DNA of 64,000 nucleotides from Rubrolithibacter danxiaensis (GTDB lineage Bacteria > Bacteroidota > Bacteroidia > Sphingobacteriales > Sphingobacteriaceae), in the NCBI RefSeq assembly GCF_047272945.1, contig NZ_JBKOPS010000013.1:38684-102683 (forward strand), in the 5' to 3' direction. Below, piece after piece: positions 63,671-64,000 of this stretch. Below the pieces are notes generated by a model. That model was not told the origin of the DNA. It worked only from the letters and a program-made list of their open reading frames with translations, and made no database searches. The position numbers were made by a program, and so were the translations under genes. Position 1 is the stretch's first letter. Every line of letters begins with the position of its first letter.

Positions 63671-63811
63671 TTCTGATGCTGATAATAATACTATATAAAG
63701 TGTAACAATAATTACTTTAAGCTCTATCCCTGATTAAAAGAGAAAACAACAGAATTACACTTACCTTCAAAAACTTATTGAGTTGAAATAGAAAGATATA
63801 CTACAAAACAA

Positions 63812-63850
63812 AAAAGAACTACCGTAAGAAGTTCTTAAGGTAGTTCTTTT
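63812..63850 (-). terminator. Terminator at the right edge
   Basis: AAAAGAACTACC pairs perfectly with 63839-63850 across a 15-base loop. On the minus strand it is followed by a T-run (TTTTTTGTTTTG). It would end a minus-strand gene to its right, so it separates that gene from the GT4-led cluster. Confidence 0.8.
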
Positions 63851-63878
63851 AATAATTAGAATGTTTGTTAAAATTATT

Positions 63879-63989
63879 CTACCAAGAATATATTGGCTTT
63901 TGACTATCAGATTGTACTTCCGGTAAATAATAATATTTCTGCTGCTCTTCAAACAGATCCTTTAATAATTCCAGATTGATGGATGACGC
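63879..63989 (-). other. Possible 3' end of a gene (uncertain, frame broken)
   Basis: One minus-strand frame reads INLELLKDLFEEQQKYYYLP and onwards to a TAG at 63879-63881, a plausible protein tail followed 28 bp later by a strong terminator. An in-frame TAA at 63990-63992 and the lack of an ATG mean it is either a short remnant, a frameshift or chance. It cannot be settled without sequence beyond 64000. Confidence 0.25.
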
Positions 63990-64000
63990 TTAAATACAGA

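Noticed and set aside
1..64000. tRNA, rRNA, CRISPR, insertion sequences or prophage
   Set aside because: I looked for clover-leaf-like GTTCRANYC segments, repeat-spacer arrays, transposase motifs and terminal repeats by eye and found none; a tRNAscan or ISfinder run would be needed to be certain.

Overview
The window reads as a chromosomal segment of a Bacteroidota member, probably from the Sphingobacteriales/Cytophagales side. This is an inference: the DNA is AT-rich, several start regions carry the TAnnTTTG -7 element typical of Bacteroidota, there is a type IX secretion (T9SS) sorting domain (CHU_C type), a PorE-like OmpA protein and PorV-like barrels, and many exported proteins end their signal peptides in ...AQ or ...SQ. 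No rRNA, tRNA, CRISPR array, transposase or phage gene was seen, so this looks like stable core and accessory chromosome.

Layout. 1-2.8 kb: end of a multi-receiver hybrid histidine kinase, a CheY-like regulator, CheR and a receiver-less CheB. 2.8-9.1 kb: small membrane protein with a hairpin over its start codon, S41 lipoprotein protease, T9SS cargo, MFS transporter, old yellow enzyme, secreted unknown. 9.3-13.4 kb: sphingomyelin-synthase-like PAP2 protein, Rieske plus NTF2-like pair, queE, PorE-like protein. 13.5-13.9 kb: a 21-bp tandem repeat between convergent genes. 13.9-19 kb: alaS, a MerR-type regulator, lipid kinase, metallophosphoesterase. 19-24 kb: a three-gene operon of a PorV-like barrel, a ComEA-like helix-hairpin-helix protein fused to a predicted outer membrane barrel, and ComEC. 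This is the best candidate for an incompletely described system: a DNA-uptake route across both membranes.

24.3-33 kb: GH43 enzyme, tiny membrane protein, OmpA lipoprotein, then a TetR-controlled efflux operon (TolC, HlyD, two ATPases, two permeases) equivalent to Enterobacterial cecR-ybhGFSR, with the double ATPase split in two. 33-40 kb: exported TIM-barrel protein, argS, and an arginine node of arginine deiminase-like protein, CtlX-like citrulline hydrolase and arginine decarboxylase. 40-51 kb: response regulator, bioA, Nudix, cation efflux, aminotransferase, heptose kinase, MacB-like permease, queA, ispD, lmo0937-type protein, HAD phosphatase, pncB. queE and queA together show queuosine synthesis.

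51-64 kb: a surface polysaccharide locus on the minus strand that runs off the right edge. It holds a glycosyltransferase, PglC-like initiating transferase, two GNAT enzymes, an ATP-grasp enzyme, a secreted beta-helix protein, its own glmS, a FemAB-like transferase, a DegT/PglE-like aminotransferase and a PglF/CapD-like dehydratase. The last two with PglC suggest that the first sugar is an amino-dideoxy sugar made from UDP-GlcNAc. Downstream lie an XRE-type regulator and a headless paralogue of its C-terminal part.
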